Positions 1-8,729 are shown, counted from the stretch's first letter. The stretch: DNA of 64,000 nt from Anaerosolibacter carboniphilus (GCF_014205875.1 NZ_JACHEN010000010.1:62001-126000); one strand, 5' to 3'. The notes: generated by a model not told the origin, from the sequence alone. Program-made: numbers and translations.

Positions 1-645
1 AAAAATGCAGGGATCAATAGAGTCAATATCAGTTTAGATACATTGAAGGCAGAAAAATATGAACAGATTACCCGGGGTGGGAAATTAAAAACGGTCCTAG
101 AGGGTATTGAAGAGGCAAAAAAGGTTGGACTCAATCCTATTAAGATCAATACGGTGCTAATTGGTGATTTTAATGATGATGAAGTAGAAAACTTTGTTGA
201 ACTAACCCTTAAGGAAAACATTGAAGTTCGATTCATCGAATTGATGCCCATTGGTCAGGCAAGTACATGGGCAAGAAATCGGTTTGTTTCCAACAATAGC
301 ATCAAAGAGCGGATTTCGGAACTGATTCCTATTTATGATGGAGATAAGCACAGTCCGGCAAAATATTATAAGCTGCCTGGCGGAAAAGGAAAAGTCGGAT
401 TTATTAATCCCATCAGCAGTCATTTCTGTAAATACTGTAACCGCATTCGGCTAACTGCCGATGGACGACTGAAGCCTTGTCTTCATTCCAATCAAGAAAT
501 TGATATTAAGACGGCTTTGAGGCATCATATCGGGGATTTAAGAAAGCTTATGGAAGAGGCAATTTTATCGAAGCCATCCCAGCATACGTTAAACGATTTA
601 AACCATGAACCCATTGACAGAGATATGTATCGCATAGGAGGATAA
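1..645 (+). CDS. moaA: GTP 3',8-cyclase MoaA, 3' part
   Basis: Radical-SAM enzyme that converts GTP to 3',8-cyclo-GTP in the first step of molybdopterin synthesis. The reading frame is open from base 1, so the start and the N-terminal CxxxCxxC cluster lie outside the window; about 214 residues are visible. The C-terminal [4Fe-4S] motif is plain at nt 428-483 ([18 protein letters not shown]), and the chain ends in Gly-Gly, as active MoaA proteins do. It is followed after one base by moaC. The truncation is a window edge and not a broken gene. Identification is secure from the C-terminal motif and the moaC neighbour. Confidence 0.95.
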   Translation, partial: KNAGINRVNISLDTLKAEKYEQITRGGKLKTVLEGIEEAKKVGLNPIKINTVLIGDFNDDEVENFVELTLKENIEVRFIELMPIGQASTWARNRFVSNNSIKERISELIPIYDGDKHSPAKYYKLPGGKGKVGFINPISSHFCKYCNRIRLTADGRLKPCLHSNQEIDIKTALRHHIGDLRKLMEEAILSKPSQHTLNDLNHEPIDRDMYRIGG

Positions 646-646
646 C

Positions 647-1138
647 ATGAAGCTAACCCACATAGACGAACATGGAAGAGCGAAGATGGTTGATGTAGGA
701 GAGAAGGCGGATACCCAACGGGTGGCTATTGCCGGAGCATCGATACAAATGGCACCCCAGACCTTATCCATGATCAAAGAAGGAAAAATGAAAAAAGGAG
801 ATGTCCTTTCGGTGGCGCAAGTAGCGGGAATTATGGGTGTAAAGCGAACCAGTGAATTGATTCCCATGTGCCATAATATACTGATTTCCGGTGTAGAGAT
901 GAACTTTAGAATCGATGAGGAAAACAGTATGATTCACATAGAGGCTACGGTAAAGACCGTTGGAAAAACAGGAGTAGAAATGGAAGCCTTACAAGGTGTA
1001 TCCATCGCAGCCCTTACAATTTACGACATGTGTAAAGCGGTAGACAAGGATATGGTCATTTCCAATATCCGATTGATAAAAAAAACGGGTGGCAAGTCTG
1101 GCACCTATATCCGAGGAGGAGAGTGTGTTGAAGGGTAA
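647..1138 (+). CDS. moaC: Cyclic pyranopterin monophosphate synthase MoaC
   Basis: Converts 3',8-cyclo-GTP to cyclic pyranopterin monophosphate, the step after MoaA. The 163 residues match the usual family length. Family blocks are visible: [12 protein letters not shown] near residue 14, a [18 protein letters not shown] block near residues 46-66, the PMCHNI motif near residue 73, and [20 protein letters not shown] with the catalytic-region Asp and Lys near residues 110-130. It starts with ATG after an AGGAGG site that lies inside the end of moaA, so the two are translationally coupled. The MOSC gene overlaps its 3' end. Confidence 0.96.
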   Translation: MKLTHIDEHGRAKMVDVGEKADTQRVAIAGASIQMAPQTLSMIKEGKMKKGDVLSVAQVAGIMGVKRTSELIPMCHNILISGVEMNFRIDEENSMIHIEATVKTVGKTGVEMEALQGVSIAALTIYDMCKAVDKDMVISNIRLIKKTGGKSGTYIRGGECVEG

Positions 1139-1565
1139 AGTGATCGCTATCAATATCAGCGAAAAAAAAGGTGTACCGAAAAAAACAATTGAGCAAGGCA
1201 TGTTTAGAGTAGATCATGGATTAGAAGGAGATGCCCATGCGGGGAACTGGCATCGACAGGTAAGCCTCTTAGGAAACGAAAGCATTGAAAAAATGAAGGC
1301 TATTGGAATAGAGGGCTTATGCACCGGGAAATTTGCTGAAAACATTACAACAGAAGGTATCGAGCTATGGACATTGCCCATAGGAACGAAGATTCAGATC
1401 GGTGAGACCATACAGGAGGTTACCCAGATTGGAAAAGAATGTCATACAAAGTGTGCCATCTTTCATCAGGTAGGAAATTGTGTTATGCCTACTGAAGGGA
1501 TTTTCACCAAAGTATTGAAAGACGGCATCATCAAAGCGGGTGATGAAATTATCGTATTAAAGTAA
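1125..1565 (+). CDS. MOSC-domain protein
   Basis: About 146 residues with the features of a stand-alone MOSC (molybdenum cofactor sulfurase C-terminal) domain: a GLEGDAHAG block near residue 33, a FAENITTEG block near 68, and the conserved Cys in KECHTKC near 105. Such proteins are thought to handle the pterin cofactor or a sulfur group on it; the substrate here is unknown. The start is GTG 1125 or TTG 1128, both just after the GAGGAGG at 1113-1119. The longer frame from GTG 1089 lacks a ribosome binding site. It overlaps moaC by 14 bases, which supports one moaA-moaC-MOSC transcript. Confidence 0.85.
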   Translation: MLKGKVIAINISEKKGVPKKTIEQGMFRVDHGLEGDAHAGNWHRQVSLLGNESIEKMKAIGIEGLCTGKFAENITTEGIELWTLPIGTKIQIGETIQEVTQIGKECHTKCAIFHQVGNCVMPTEGIFTKVLKDGIIKAGDEIIVLK

Positions 1566-1607
1566 AAAAAGAATCACTCTCCTTGCTAAAGAAGAGTGAT
1601 TCTTTTT
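1566..1607. terminator. Bidirectional intrinsic terminator
   Basis: A 15-bp perfect stem (arms 1566-1580 and 1593-1607) with an A-run on the left and a T-run on the right. It serves the MOSC gene on + and the SulP gene on -, whose stop codon lies in the right arm. Confidence 0.92.
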
Positions 1608-3114
1608 AACTATTGGGAGCTAAGCCTTTCACCCGATCTAATACTTCGCCAATACGAAGTGTGGATAGGGGGACTTCTTCTTCGGTAAGAACATCCATTT
1701 TCAGCAGCAAGTCTGTACTATTCTCTCGAAGACCTGCAAAAACAAGCTCTGTATTATTTGATTTCAATACTTCCTTTACATTTTTTAGAGAAATTGCACC
1801 AGAGGAATCGATGGCAGGCATATTCATAAGATTTAGCACAACGATGTCTGCGTCTTCAGCCTCAATTTCCAACTTGCTGATGATGGTATGGGCCACACCA
1901 AAAAACAAAGGACCTTCAATGGTATAGGAGGCGATTTTTTGGGTTAGGCCTGTACAATCAATTTCATATTTTTTTAGATAAACTTCTCCCATGCGAAGCA
2001 CAAAGAAAAACATAGAAAGCAATGTACCGAAAGCTACGGCAATGGTTAAGTCCGTGAAGATCGTTAAGAGGGTTGTCGCAATGACCACGGTGCCAGCTCG
2101 TTTGGATGCATAAGCAATGGTCCGTGTGGCATTGTATTCTACCATCTTTATGGCTGTGCCCATCAATATGCCGCCCAAAACAGCCAATGGAATTATTGAA
2201 GCCAAAGATCCGAATTTTAAGGTGATTACCAATAACACAACACCATGAAGAACGCCAGATAATCTTGTTCTTCCACCTGCGTTTACGTTAACAACGGAAC
2301 GGACGATGGCGCCTGTCCCGATGAGTGCACCAAATAAGCTGGCTACGGTATTGCCAATCCCTTGTCCAATCAACTCACGATTGGAATGATGCTTTGTCCT
2401 GGTCATTTCATCTACAATCAGAGAAGCTAAAAGAGATTCTATACAGCCGAGCATGGCTAACACAAAACCGGAACGTAGAATCTGATACAATGCTTCAACT
2501 TTGAAAATTGGGAAAGCAAATGTTGGGAGTCCACTGGGAATCGTACCTACCAGGGCATCTGTTGGTAAGAAATGTATTCCTAATAAGGTTCCCGCAATAA
2601 GGGCCACCAAAGAGGCTGGTATCTTCTTCGTTAGCAGAGGAAATAACAGCATGATCAATATGGTGATGGAGGCCAATACAGGATTGGTTTGAAAATATGT
2701 AATCATTTTAATGAAAATTAGAAAGCCAATACCATTGGTGAAGCCGATGATCACAGTTTGCGGGATCAAATGGATATATTTGCCCAATCGAAATACACCG
2801 ATTAGGATTTGAATGATGCCTGCGACGAGCATGGAGGCAAATAGAGCCTCTAAGCCAAACTTCTCATATAGTTCAATGAGTACGACTGTCATAGCACCAG
2901 TAGGACCATTGACTTGAGCAGGGGTTCCACCAAACAATGTGGACAAAATCCCTGTGATAATGGCAGAATACAATCCTGCTTTTGCCCCAGCCCCAGAGGC
3001 CACACCAAAGGCTAATGCGAGAGGCAGCGCTACAATGGCTGTTGTAAAACCACCTAGGATATCGCCTTTTAGGTTCTTGATATCATAGGCCAAAACATGA
3101 TTTTTTTTGGTCAA
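1606..3114 (-). CDS. SulP-family anion transporter with STAS domain
   Basis: Inner-membrane SulP/SLC26 transporter, about 502 residues. The family signature region GGFTTAIVALPLALAFG lies near the N-terminus, followed by the TPAQVNGPTGAMTVV block and roughly a dozen hydrophobic spans. A cytoplasmic STAS domain occupies the last ~110 residues, with the conserved PAIDSSGAISL loop. Members move sulfate, bicarbonate or other anions; here the substrate cannot be told, and the adjacent molybdenum cofactor genes make molybdate or sulfate only a guess. The start is uncertain: TTG 3114 follows a GAAGGG site; an upstream TTG at 3192 extends the frame with non-membrane sequence and has no good ribosome site. 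Confidence 0.88.
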   Translation of the reverse strand: MTKKNHVLAYDIKNLKGDILGGFTTAIVALPLALAFGVASGAGAKAGLYSAIITGILSTLFGGTPAQVNGPTGAMTVVLIELYEKFGLEALFASMLVAGIIQILIGVFRLGKYIHLIPQTVIIGFTNGIGFLIFIKMITYFQTNPVLASITILIMLLFPLLTKKIPASLVALIAGTLLGIHFLPTDALVGTIPSGLPTFAFPIFKVEALYQILRSGFVLAMLGCIESLLASLIVDEMTRTKHHSNRELIGQGIGNTVASLFGALIGTGAIVRSVVNVNAGGRTRLSGVLHGVVLLVITLKFGSLASIIPLAVLGGILMGTAIKMVEYNATRTIAYASKRAGTVVIATTLLTIFTDLTIAVAFGTLLSMFFFVLRMGEVYLKKYEIDCTGLTQKIASYTIEGPLFFGVAHTIISKLEIEAEDADIVVLNLMNMPAIDSSGAISLKNVKEVLKSNNTELVFAGLRENSTDLLLKMDVLTEEEVPLSTLRIGEVLDRVKGLAPNS

Positions 3115-3334
3115 TTTGTACCCTTCTTTCGTTTGATTTTTTAAAAGTGCAACCAATATTATTATTTTATTCTTTTCCAGAGGGCATTTCAAGAGAATGT
3201 TAAATGGAAATGTATTAGGAGAGCTTGGAAAATGAAGGCGTAAGGAGATATTGTTAGAAATATATTAAAAAATAGGCGTTTGACTCCTAAGAATGCTTAT
3301 AAATATTTTGTAATAAATATTATGCAAAAATGAA

Positions 3335-3384
3335 TTTACTATCTTTAGAAGATAGTGTATGATGATTAAGATGTTGAAAACATC
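3335..3384 (+). promoter_or_regulatory. Promoter and palindromic operators of the hydrogenase operon
   Basis: TTTACT (3335-3340), a 17-base spacer and TATGAT (3358-3363) form a reasonable sigma-A promoter. A perfect 8-bp inverted repeat, ACTATCTT-tag-AAGATAGT (3338-3356), fills the spacer and covers the end of the -35 box, a classic repressor position. A second repeat, GATGTT-gaa-AACATC (3370-3384), sits at the expected start of transcription. No regulator is recognised from these motifs. Confidence 0.55.
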
Positions 3385-3690
3385 AAGAAATGAAGGAATT
3401 CCAATAGGAATAGTTGGATAGGAAAAAATGTATTTTTTTGAAGAAAATACATGGTTACGAAATTACACATTTCGACAAAGAATTGATAATTTTATAACAA
3501 AAAAACTACACAGGAAACAAATTAAATGTTATAATGAGTTGGGGTATCCGTTAGGAAACTTTAGGATACAAGAAGATAACTGGAAAAACTGGAATTTTGA
3601 GGAATCGGATTTTAGTTTTGTAAGCGTTAGGTTGAGCAAATCAAATATGATTTTCATTCAATAAAAGTATTAAGGAAAAGGGGAGGTACT
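3385..3690 (+). other. Long 5' leader of the hydrogenase operon
   Basis: About 300 AT-rich bases between the proposed transcription start and the first hydrogenase gene. It holds a small palindrome (GGAATTCC, near 3396) and a 78-codon open frame at 3428-3664 with a weak ribosome site and a composition that resembles no family I know. I see no terminator here. It may be a regulatory leader or contain a small unknown gene. Confidence 0.3.
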
Positions 3691-4164
3691 ATGGCTAAGA
3701 ACATTTTTACTCAGGAAAACTTTGCAAAACTGGATACCGTGATTGCAAAGCACAAAGGACAAAAAGGAGCTTTAATGCCTATTCTTCATGAAGCGCAAAA
3801 AATCTTTGGATGCGTTCCATTAGAAATCCAAAAGAAGGTTTCAGAAGAATTGAACATGCCATTGGCAGAAATTTATGGGGTAGTAACATTCTATTCACAG
3901 TTTACCCTTGAGCCGAAGGGAGATTATGTAATAGGTGTATGCTTAGGAACTGCCTGCTATGTAAAAGGAGCTCAAAAGCTCATTGACAAGGTCAAGGAAT
4001 TGGCAAAAGTAGAAGTCGAGGGCACTTCCGCCGATGGAAAATTCTCTTTGGTAGCTACTAGATGTATCGGTGCATGTGGTCTTGCACCTGTATTAACTGT
4101 AAATGAAGATGTATATGGCAGATTGGTTGAAAGCGATGTTCCTGGCATTATAGCAAAGTATTAA
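3691..4164 (+). CDS. hndA: NuoE/HndA-like [2Fe-2S] subunit of NAD(P)-linked [FeFe]-hydrogenase
   Basis: Thioredoxin-fold [2Fe-2S] subunit (157 residues) of the cytoplasmic hydrogenase encoded here; equivalent to HydC of bifurcating HydABC enzymes and to NuoE. The helical N-terminal half carries AEIYGVVTFYSQF near residue 70. The four cluster ligands are in CLGTAC near residue 90 and CIGACGLAP near residue 128. It passes electrons between the flavoprotein subunit and the rest of the complex. The ATG follows GGGGAGG. It is the first gene of an operon in the order NuoE-like, small [2Fe-2S], NuoF-like, hydrogenase, the HndABCD order known from NADP-reducing hydrogenase of Desulfovibrio fructosivorans. 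Confidence 0.93.
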   Translation: MAKNIFTQENFAKLDTVIAKHKGQKGALMPILHEAQKIFGCVPLEIQKKVSEELNMPLAEIYGVVTFYSQFTLEPKGDYVIGVCLGTACYVKGAQKLIDKVKELAKVEVEGTSADGKFSLVATRCIGACGLAPVLTVNEDVYGRLVESDVPGIIAKY

Positions 4165-4201
4165 AATAAAGATTTACAGATTCTCTTAGTGAGGACGGAA
4201 A

Positions 4202-4230
4202 ACGATTGTTTTCCAATATATAACAATCGT
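4202..4230 (+). repeat. Intercistronic 9-bp inverted repeat
   Basis: ACGATTGTT (4202-4210) and AACAATCGT (4222-4230) form a perfect hairpin with an 11-base loop in the 111-base gap between the first and second hydrogenase genes. There is no T-run, so it is more likely an mRNA processing or stability element, or an operator, than a terminator. Confidence 0.5.
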
Positions 4231-4275
4231 ATTTAAGCAGTAGAATCCACTATGATAATTAGGAGGGATTTAATC

Positions 4276-4641
4276 ATGAAATCTATCGCAGAATTGGCGA
4301 AAATCCGTGAAGAGGCATTAAAAAAAGTTGATATAAGACATGACAGAGAAGGTACAAGAATTGTTGTTGGTATGGCAACTTGTGGAATTTCCGCAGGGGC
4401 TAGACCTGTTTTAATGCAGTTGGTTGAGGAAGTAAAAACGAGAAATCTTCAAGATGTGATTGTTAGCCAAACAGGATGTATTGGGGTTTGTAGACTTGAG
4501 CCGATCATTGAGGTCTACAGACCAGGTCAAGAAAAAGTAACCTATGTTGAAATGACAGCTGAAAAGGCAAAAAGAATTGTTGCTGAGCATATCGTAAACG
4601 GCAAAGTTGTTGACGAATACACAATTGGAGCAGCGAAGTAG
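4276..4641 (+). CDS. hndB: HndB-like small [2Fe-2S] ferredoxin subunit
   Basis: A 121-residue thioredoxin-like [2Fe-2S] protein. Cluster ligands are in MATCGISAGA near residue 36 and TGCIGVCRLEP near residue 70. It resembles the N-terminal domain of the next gene product, as expected for the extra subunit that separates HndABCD-type complexes from trimeric HydABC. The start at ATG 4276 is chosen because AGGAGG (4261-4266) lies 9 bases upstream; the ATG at 4252 has no site and would place AGGAGG inside the gene. Role as an electron carrier within the hydrogenase complex is inferred from gene order. Confidence 0.88.
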   Translation: MKSIAELAKIREEALKKVDIRHDREGTRIVVGMATCGISAGARPVLMQLVEEVKTRNLQDVIVSQTGCIGVCRLEPIIEVYRPGQEKVTYVEMTAEKAKRIVAEHIVNGKVVDEYTIGAAK

Positions 4642-4673
4642 TCGATAAATTCATTTCGTGAGGAGGTAAGAAA

Positions 4674-6464
4674 ATGGAATTATATAGATCACACGTCCTA
4701 ATCTGTGGTGGTACGGGATGTACTTCTTCAGGTTCAAAAAGCATTGAGCAGGCGTTTAACGAAGAATTAGCAAAACACAATTTAGTAAAGGAAGTAAAAT
4801 TAGTTAGAACGGGATGTTTCGGTCTTTGTGAAGCAGGTCCTATCGTTATCGTATATCCAGAAGGTGCTTTCTACAGCCATATTAAAGTAGAAGATATCGC
4901 AAGAATTACTGAGGAGCACTTATTAAAGGGTAGAATTGTTACAGACTTATTATTCAAAGAGGCAGTAGTAGAAGATCAAGTTCGTTCTATTAACGAAGTA
5001 GACTTCTATAAAAAGCAGCAGAGAGTTGCGTTAAGAAACTGTGGTGTTATCAATCCAGAAGATATCACTGAATATATCGCATTTGACGGTTATAAGGCTT
5101 TAGCGAAGGCTTTAACTGAAATGTCAAGAGAAGAAGTTATTGAAACAATCAAAAAATCAGGACTTCGTGGCCGTGGGGGCGGTGGTTTCCCATCTGGACT
5201 AAAGTGGGAATTCACATACAAAGCCCAAGGCGATCAGAAATATGTTGCATGTAACGCTGACGAGGGAGATCCAGGGGCGTTTATGGATAGATCTGTTCTT
5301 GAAGGAGATCCTCATGCCCTTATTGAGGCCATGGCAATTGCTGCTTATGCAGTAGGATCTAATCAAGGTTATGTTTATGTAAGAGCAGAGTATCCAATCG
5401 CTGTAGATAGATTACAAATTGCTATTAATCAAGCAAGAGAATACGGATTATTAGGAAAAAATATTTTTGGTACGAACTTTGAATTTGATTTAGAAATCAG
5501 ATTGGGTGCAGGTGCCTTCGTATGTGGAGAGGAAACAGCATTGTTAAACTCCATCGAAGGTAAGAGAGGTATGCCAAGACCAAGACCTCCATTCCCAGCG
5601 ATCAAAGGTTTATGGGAAAAACCAACATTGTTAAATAACGTTGAAACCTATGCAAACGTACCTCAAATCATCTTAAATGGTGCAGATTGGTTTGCAAATA
5701 TCGGTACAGAGAAGTCAAAGGGTACAAAGGTATTCGCCCTTGGTGGAAAGATCAACAATACAGGTCTTCTTGAAATCCCAATGGGTACAACGCTAAGAGA
5801 AGTAATCTTTGATATCGGTGGCGGTATTCCAAATGGTAAGGCGTTCAAAGCTGTTCAAACAGGTGGACCATCAGGCGGATGTATTCCAGCTGCACACTTA
5901 GATACACCGATAGACTATGACAACTTAATTGCCCTTGGTTCCATGATGGGATCTGGTGGTATGATCGTAATGGACGAGGACAACTGTATGGTGGATATCG
6001 CAAGATTCTTCCTAGACTTTACAGTGGATGAGTCCTGTGGTAAGTGTCCTCCATGTAGAATTGGTACAAAGAGAATGCTTGAACTATTAGATAAAATTAC
6101 AGAGGGTCATGGTGAGGTAGGAGATATTGAGAAGCTTGAGAGATTAGCTGAAAATATCAAGGCATCTTCTCTGTGCGGACTTGGACAGACAGCACCAAAC
6201 CCTGTATTATCTGCATTAAGATACTTCAGAGATGAATTTGAAGCCCATGTATATGACAAAAAATGTCCAGCGGGTGTATGCCAAGGCCTATTAAGCTTCC
6301 ACATCACAGATGGATGTAAAGGTTGTACACTATGTACAAAGGCGTGTCCAGTCAATGCAATCTCAGGAGAGAAGAAAGGATTACACGTTATCGATACAGA
6401 AAAGTGCGTGAAGTGCGGGGCTTGTATTGATAAGTGTCCATTCAAGGCGATCATTAAGAAGTAA
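4674..6464 (+). CDS. hndC: NuoF-like flavoprotein subunit of [FeFe]-hydrogenase
   Basis: FMN subunit (596 residues) that binds NAD(P)H and splits or joins electron pairs; HydB in bifurcating enzymes. Domains in order: N-terminal [2Fe-2S] thioredoxin-like domain with CGGTGC (residues 11-16) and CFGLC (48-52); FMN/NADH domain with the glycine-rich GLRGRGGGGFPSG near 164 and ADEGDPGAFMDRS near 200; SLBB region; NuoF-type [4Fe-4S] site ESCGKCPPCRIGT near 452; and a C-terminal dicluster ferredoxin domain with CKGCTLCTKACP and CVKCGACIDKCP. Length and layout match HydB/HndC. The stop overlaps a spurious downstream ATG; the hydrogenase begins 42 bases later. Confidence 0.95.
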   Translation: MELYRSHVLICGGTGCTSSGSKSIEQAFNEELAKHNLVKEVKLVRTGCFGLCEAGPIVIVYPEGAFYSHIKVEDIARITEEHLLKGRIVTDLLFKEAVVEDQVRSINEVDFYKKQQRVALRNCGVINPEDITEYIAFDGYKALAKALTEMSREEVIETIKKSGLRGRGGGGFPSGLKWEFTYKAQGDQKYVACNADEGDPGAFMDRSVLEGDPHALIEAMAIAAYAVGSNQGYVYVRAEYPIAVDRLQIAINQAREYGLLGKNIFGTNFEFDLEIRLGAGAFVCGEETALLNSIEGKRGMPRPRPPFPAIKGLWEKPTLLNNVETYANVPQIILNGADWFANIGTEKSKGTKVFALGGKINNTGLLEIPMGTTLREVIFDIGGGIPNGKAFKAVQTGGPSGGCIPAAHLDTPIDYDNLIALGSMMGSGGMIVMDEDNCMVDIARFFLDFTVDESCGKCPPCRIGTKRMLELLDKITEGHGEVGDIEKLERLAENIKASSLCGLGQTAPNPVLSALRYFRDEFEAHVYDKKCPAGVCQGLLSFHITDGCKGCTLCTKACPVNAISGEKKGLHVIDTEKCVKCGACIDKCPFKAIIKK

Positions 6465-6505
6465 TGGTTCGGACTTCTATTTTAGTAGAAAAGGAGCGTG
6501 CAGCA

Positions 6506-8311
6506 GTGGAAAAAGTTACTTTAACCATTGATAATATAAAAGTTGAAGTGCCTAAAGATTATACAATACTTCAGGCGGCAAAGTCTGTAGGTATCAATAT
6601 TCCTACACTATGCTACATGAAAGATGTTAACGAAATTGGAGCATGTAGAGTCTGTCTTGTTGAGATCCAAGGAGCTAGAGGCTTACAAGCTTCTTGCGTA
6701 CACCCAGTTGCAGAGGGTATGATCATCAAGACAAATACAAAGAAAGTTAGAGATGCAAGAAAATCAACAGTAGAGTTGATTCTATCCAATCACAATAGAG
6801 AGTGTTTAACTTGCTTCAGAAACAAAAATTGTGAATTACAATCATTATCTGAAGAGCTAAATATTACGGAAGTACCGTTTGAAGGTGCTAAAACAGAAGC
6901 GTTCTTTGATAACAAATCCCACTCCATCGTAAGAGATTCCAGCAAGTGTATTCTTTGCGGTAGATGTGTAAACGTATGTAAGAACGTACAAGACATCGGT
7001 ATTCTTGAGTTCAACAACAGAGGCTTTAAGACAACAGTAGGTCCAGCCTTTGAAGTGAGTATGTCTGATGCACCATGTATCTATTGCGGACAATGTATCG
7101 TAGCATGTCCAGTAGCAGCTTTAAGAGAAAAAGAAGATATCGAGAAAGTTTGGGAAGCCATTGAAAATCCAAACATCCATGTTGTTGTTCAAACAGCACC
7201 AGCTGTTAGAGCAGGCCTTGGTGAAGAGTTTGGATTACCAATCGGTACAAGAGTTACAGGTAAAATGGTTGCTGCATTAAAGAGACTTGGATTTGATAAA
7301 GTTTATGATACAAACTTTGCAGCTGACTTAACAATCATGGAAGAAGGACATGAGTTACTACACAGAATTCAAAATGGAGGCACACTGCCAATGATCACAT
7401 CCTGTTCACCAGGTTGGATCAGATTCTGCGAATTCAATTATCCAGAATTCCTAGATAATCTATCTACTTGTAAGTCACCGCATCAAATGATGGGTGCAAT
7501 TATCAAGTCATACTATGCAGAAAAGAATAACATTGATCCTAAGAATATCTTTGTTGTTTCCATCATGCCATGTACTTCTAAGAAAACGGAGTCTGCTAGA
7601 CCCGAAATGAAGGGAAATGGCTACAGAGATGTAGACGCTGTATTAACAACAAGAGAATTAGGAAAGATGATCAAGCAAGCCAGAATCGATTTCAATAAAT
7701 TAGCAGATGAGCAATTCGACCAAGATTACCTTGGAGAATACACAGGTGCTGGTGTTATCTTCGGTGCTACAGGTGGCGTTATGGAAGCTGCATTAAGAAC
7801 AGTAGCCGAAGTTCTAGAAGGTAAAGAATTAGAAAACATCGAATACAACGCGGTAAGAGGTGTTGAAGGTGTTAAAGAAGCTGAGTTAACTCTGGGTGGT
7901 ATGAAAGTAAAGATTGCTGTTGCCCATGGTACTGCGATGGCAAGAAAAGTGCTTGAGATGGTGAAATCCGGAGAGAAAGAATATCATTTCATTGAAGTGA
8001 TGGGATGCAGTGGTGGTTGCGTAACAGGCGGAGGTCAGCCACAGGTTCCTGCTCAGACTTTAATGGAAGTTGACGTAAGAGTAGAAAGAGCGAAAGCGCT
8101 ATATGAAGAAGATACAGTGTTGGAATTCAGAAAGTCTCATACGAACCCACAAATTATCAAGTTATATGAAGAGTTCTTAGGCAAACCAAACAGCCATAAG
8201 GCCCATGAATTACTGCACACCCATTATTTCGCAAGGGAAAAATTCCCTTTAAACAAGGAAGAAGGATGTTGCTGTGGTCATGATGAAGCAGCTGTAGGAA
8301 AAGATCATTAA
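6506..8311 (+). CDS. hndD: [FeFe]-hydrogenase catalytic subunit (HydA/HndD type)
   Basis: Catalytic subunit of 601 residues that produces or oxidises H2 at the H-cluster. Order of domains: N-terminal [2Fe-2S] domain; His-Cys [4Fe-4S] site HNRECLTCFRNKNC near residue 95; dicluster ferredoxin with CILCGRCVNVCKN and CIYCGQCIVACP near 150-205; and the hydrogenase core with motif L1 TSCSPGW (298-304), L2 MPCTSKKTE near 355, and L3 MGCSGGCVTGGGQP near 500. L1 has Ser where the textbook motif TSCCPxW has its second Cys. The chain ends in a Cys-rich tail (CCCGHDEAA). GTG 6506 is chosen as the start because AAGGAG lies 9 bases upstream and the sequence then opens like other HydA proteins; an ATG at 6464 lacks a site. 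A strong terminator follows. Confidence 0.95.
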   Translation: MEKVTLTIDNIKVEVPKDYTILQAAKSVGINIPTLCYMKDVNEIGACRVCLVEIQGARGLQASCVHPVAEGMIIKTNTKKVRDARKSTVELILSNHNRECLTCFRNKNCELQSLSEELNITEVPFEGAKTEAFFDNKSHSIVRDSSKCILCGRCVNVCKNVQDIGILEFNNRGFKTTVGPAFEVSMSDAPCIYCGQCIVACPVAALREKEDIEKVWEAIENPNIHVVVQTAPAVRAGLGEEFGLPIGTRVTGKMVAALKRLGFDKVYDTNFAADLTIMEEGHELLHRIQNGGTLPMITSCSPGWIRFCEFNYPEFLDNLSTCKSPHQMMGAIIKSYYAEKNNIDPKNIFVVSIMPCTSKKTESARPEMKGNGYRDVDAVLTTRELGKMIKQARIDFNKLADEQFDQDYLGEYTGAGVIFGATGGVMEAALRTVAEVLEGKELENIEYNAVRGVEGVKEAELTLGGMKVKIAVAHGTAMARKVLEMVKSGEKEYHFIEVMGCSGGCVTGGGQPQVPAQTLMEVDVRVERAKALYEEDTVLEFRKSHTNPQIIKLYEEFLGKPNSHKAHELLHTHYFAREKFPLNKEEGCCCGHDEAAVGKDH

Positions 8312-8317
8312 TAATAT

Positions 8318-8353
8318 AAAAAGGCGTAGGTGATAAATCACCTACGCCTTTTT
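8318..8353 (+). terminator. Intrinsic terminator of the hydrogenase operon
   Basis: A 17-bp perfect stem (8318-8334 with 8337-8353) with only two unpaired bases at the tip, A-run on the left and T-run on the right, seven bases after the hydrogenase stop codon. Confidence 0.93.
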
Positions 8354-8691
8354 GGTAATAGAATTTTATGGCACAGACATCTTACTTGGAAAATGTATCG
8401 GAACTTTGTGAAATTTCTGACAAATAAAACAAAGCAAATATCTAAATTTGTCGAAAAATTAGGCGTGCAGAAGCGACAGGATATGGAGAAAAGAAAGAGG
8501 CAAGTAGACAAAAAATAAATAGAAGTAATATACAGATTGATATTGTCAATATAAAAATGTATTGTATAAAAATAAATATAAAAAGGTAATAAATAAAGAG
8601 ACCATTAAATTTCTAGTTTTTAGAGATGAACATGTCTAAACTCGCAGAAGTAGGGATATTATTAAAAATAATTATCTATAAAAAATAATAA
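8354..8691. other. AT-rich gap between hydrogenase and maturation operons
   Basis: About 340 bases with no coding frame I would defend; a 62-codon frame here overlaps the terminator and lacks a ribosome site. The part from 8520 is very AT-rich and leads into the maturation promoter. A small inverted repeat, ATTGA-tattg-TCAAT, lies near 8535-8550. Confidence 0.5.
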
Positions 8692-8723
8692 TTGTTGAAA
8701 AATTAACAATGTAGCATTATAAT
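8692..8723 (+). promoter_or_regulatory. Promoter with overlapping Rex-type operator
   Basis: TTGAAA (8695-8700), 17 bases, TATAAT (8718-8723): a near-ideal sigma-A promoter. The 18 bases 8692-8709 read TTGTTGAAAAATTAACAA, which differs from the Rex consensus TTGTTAANNNNTTAACAA at only the sixth base. Rex is the NADH/NAD+ sensing repressor of fermentation and hydrogenase genes in Firmicutes. The site covers the -35 box, so binding would block transcription when NADH is low. No rex gene is in the window. Confidence 0.8.
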
Positions 8724-8729
8724 AAAATT

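Noticed and set aside
3428..3664. A 78-codon open frame in the leader of the hydrogenase operon
   Set aside because: Weak ribosome site, no recognisable motif and composition like the surrounding AT-rich leader. Mentioned only within the leader entry.
8330..8518. A 62-codon frame after the hydrogenase terminator
   Set aside because: It begins inside the terminator stem and has no ribosome site.
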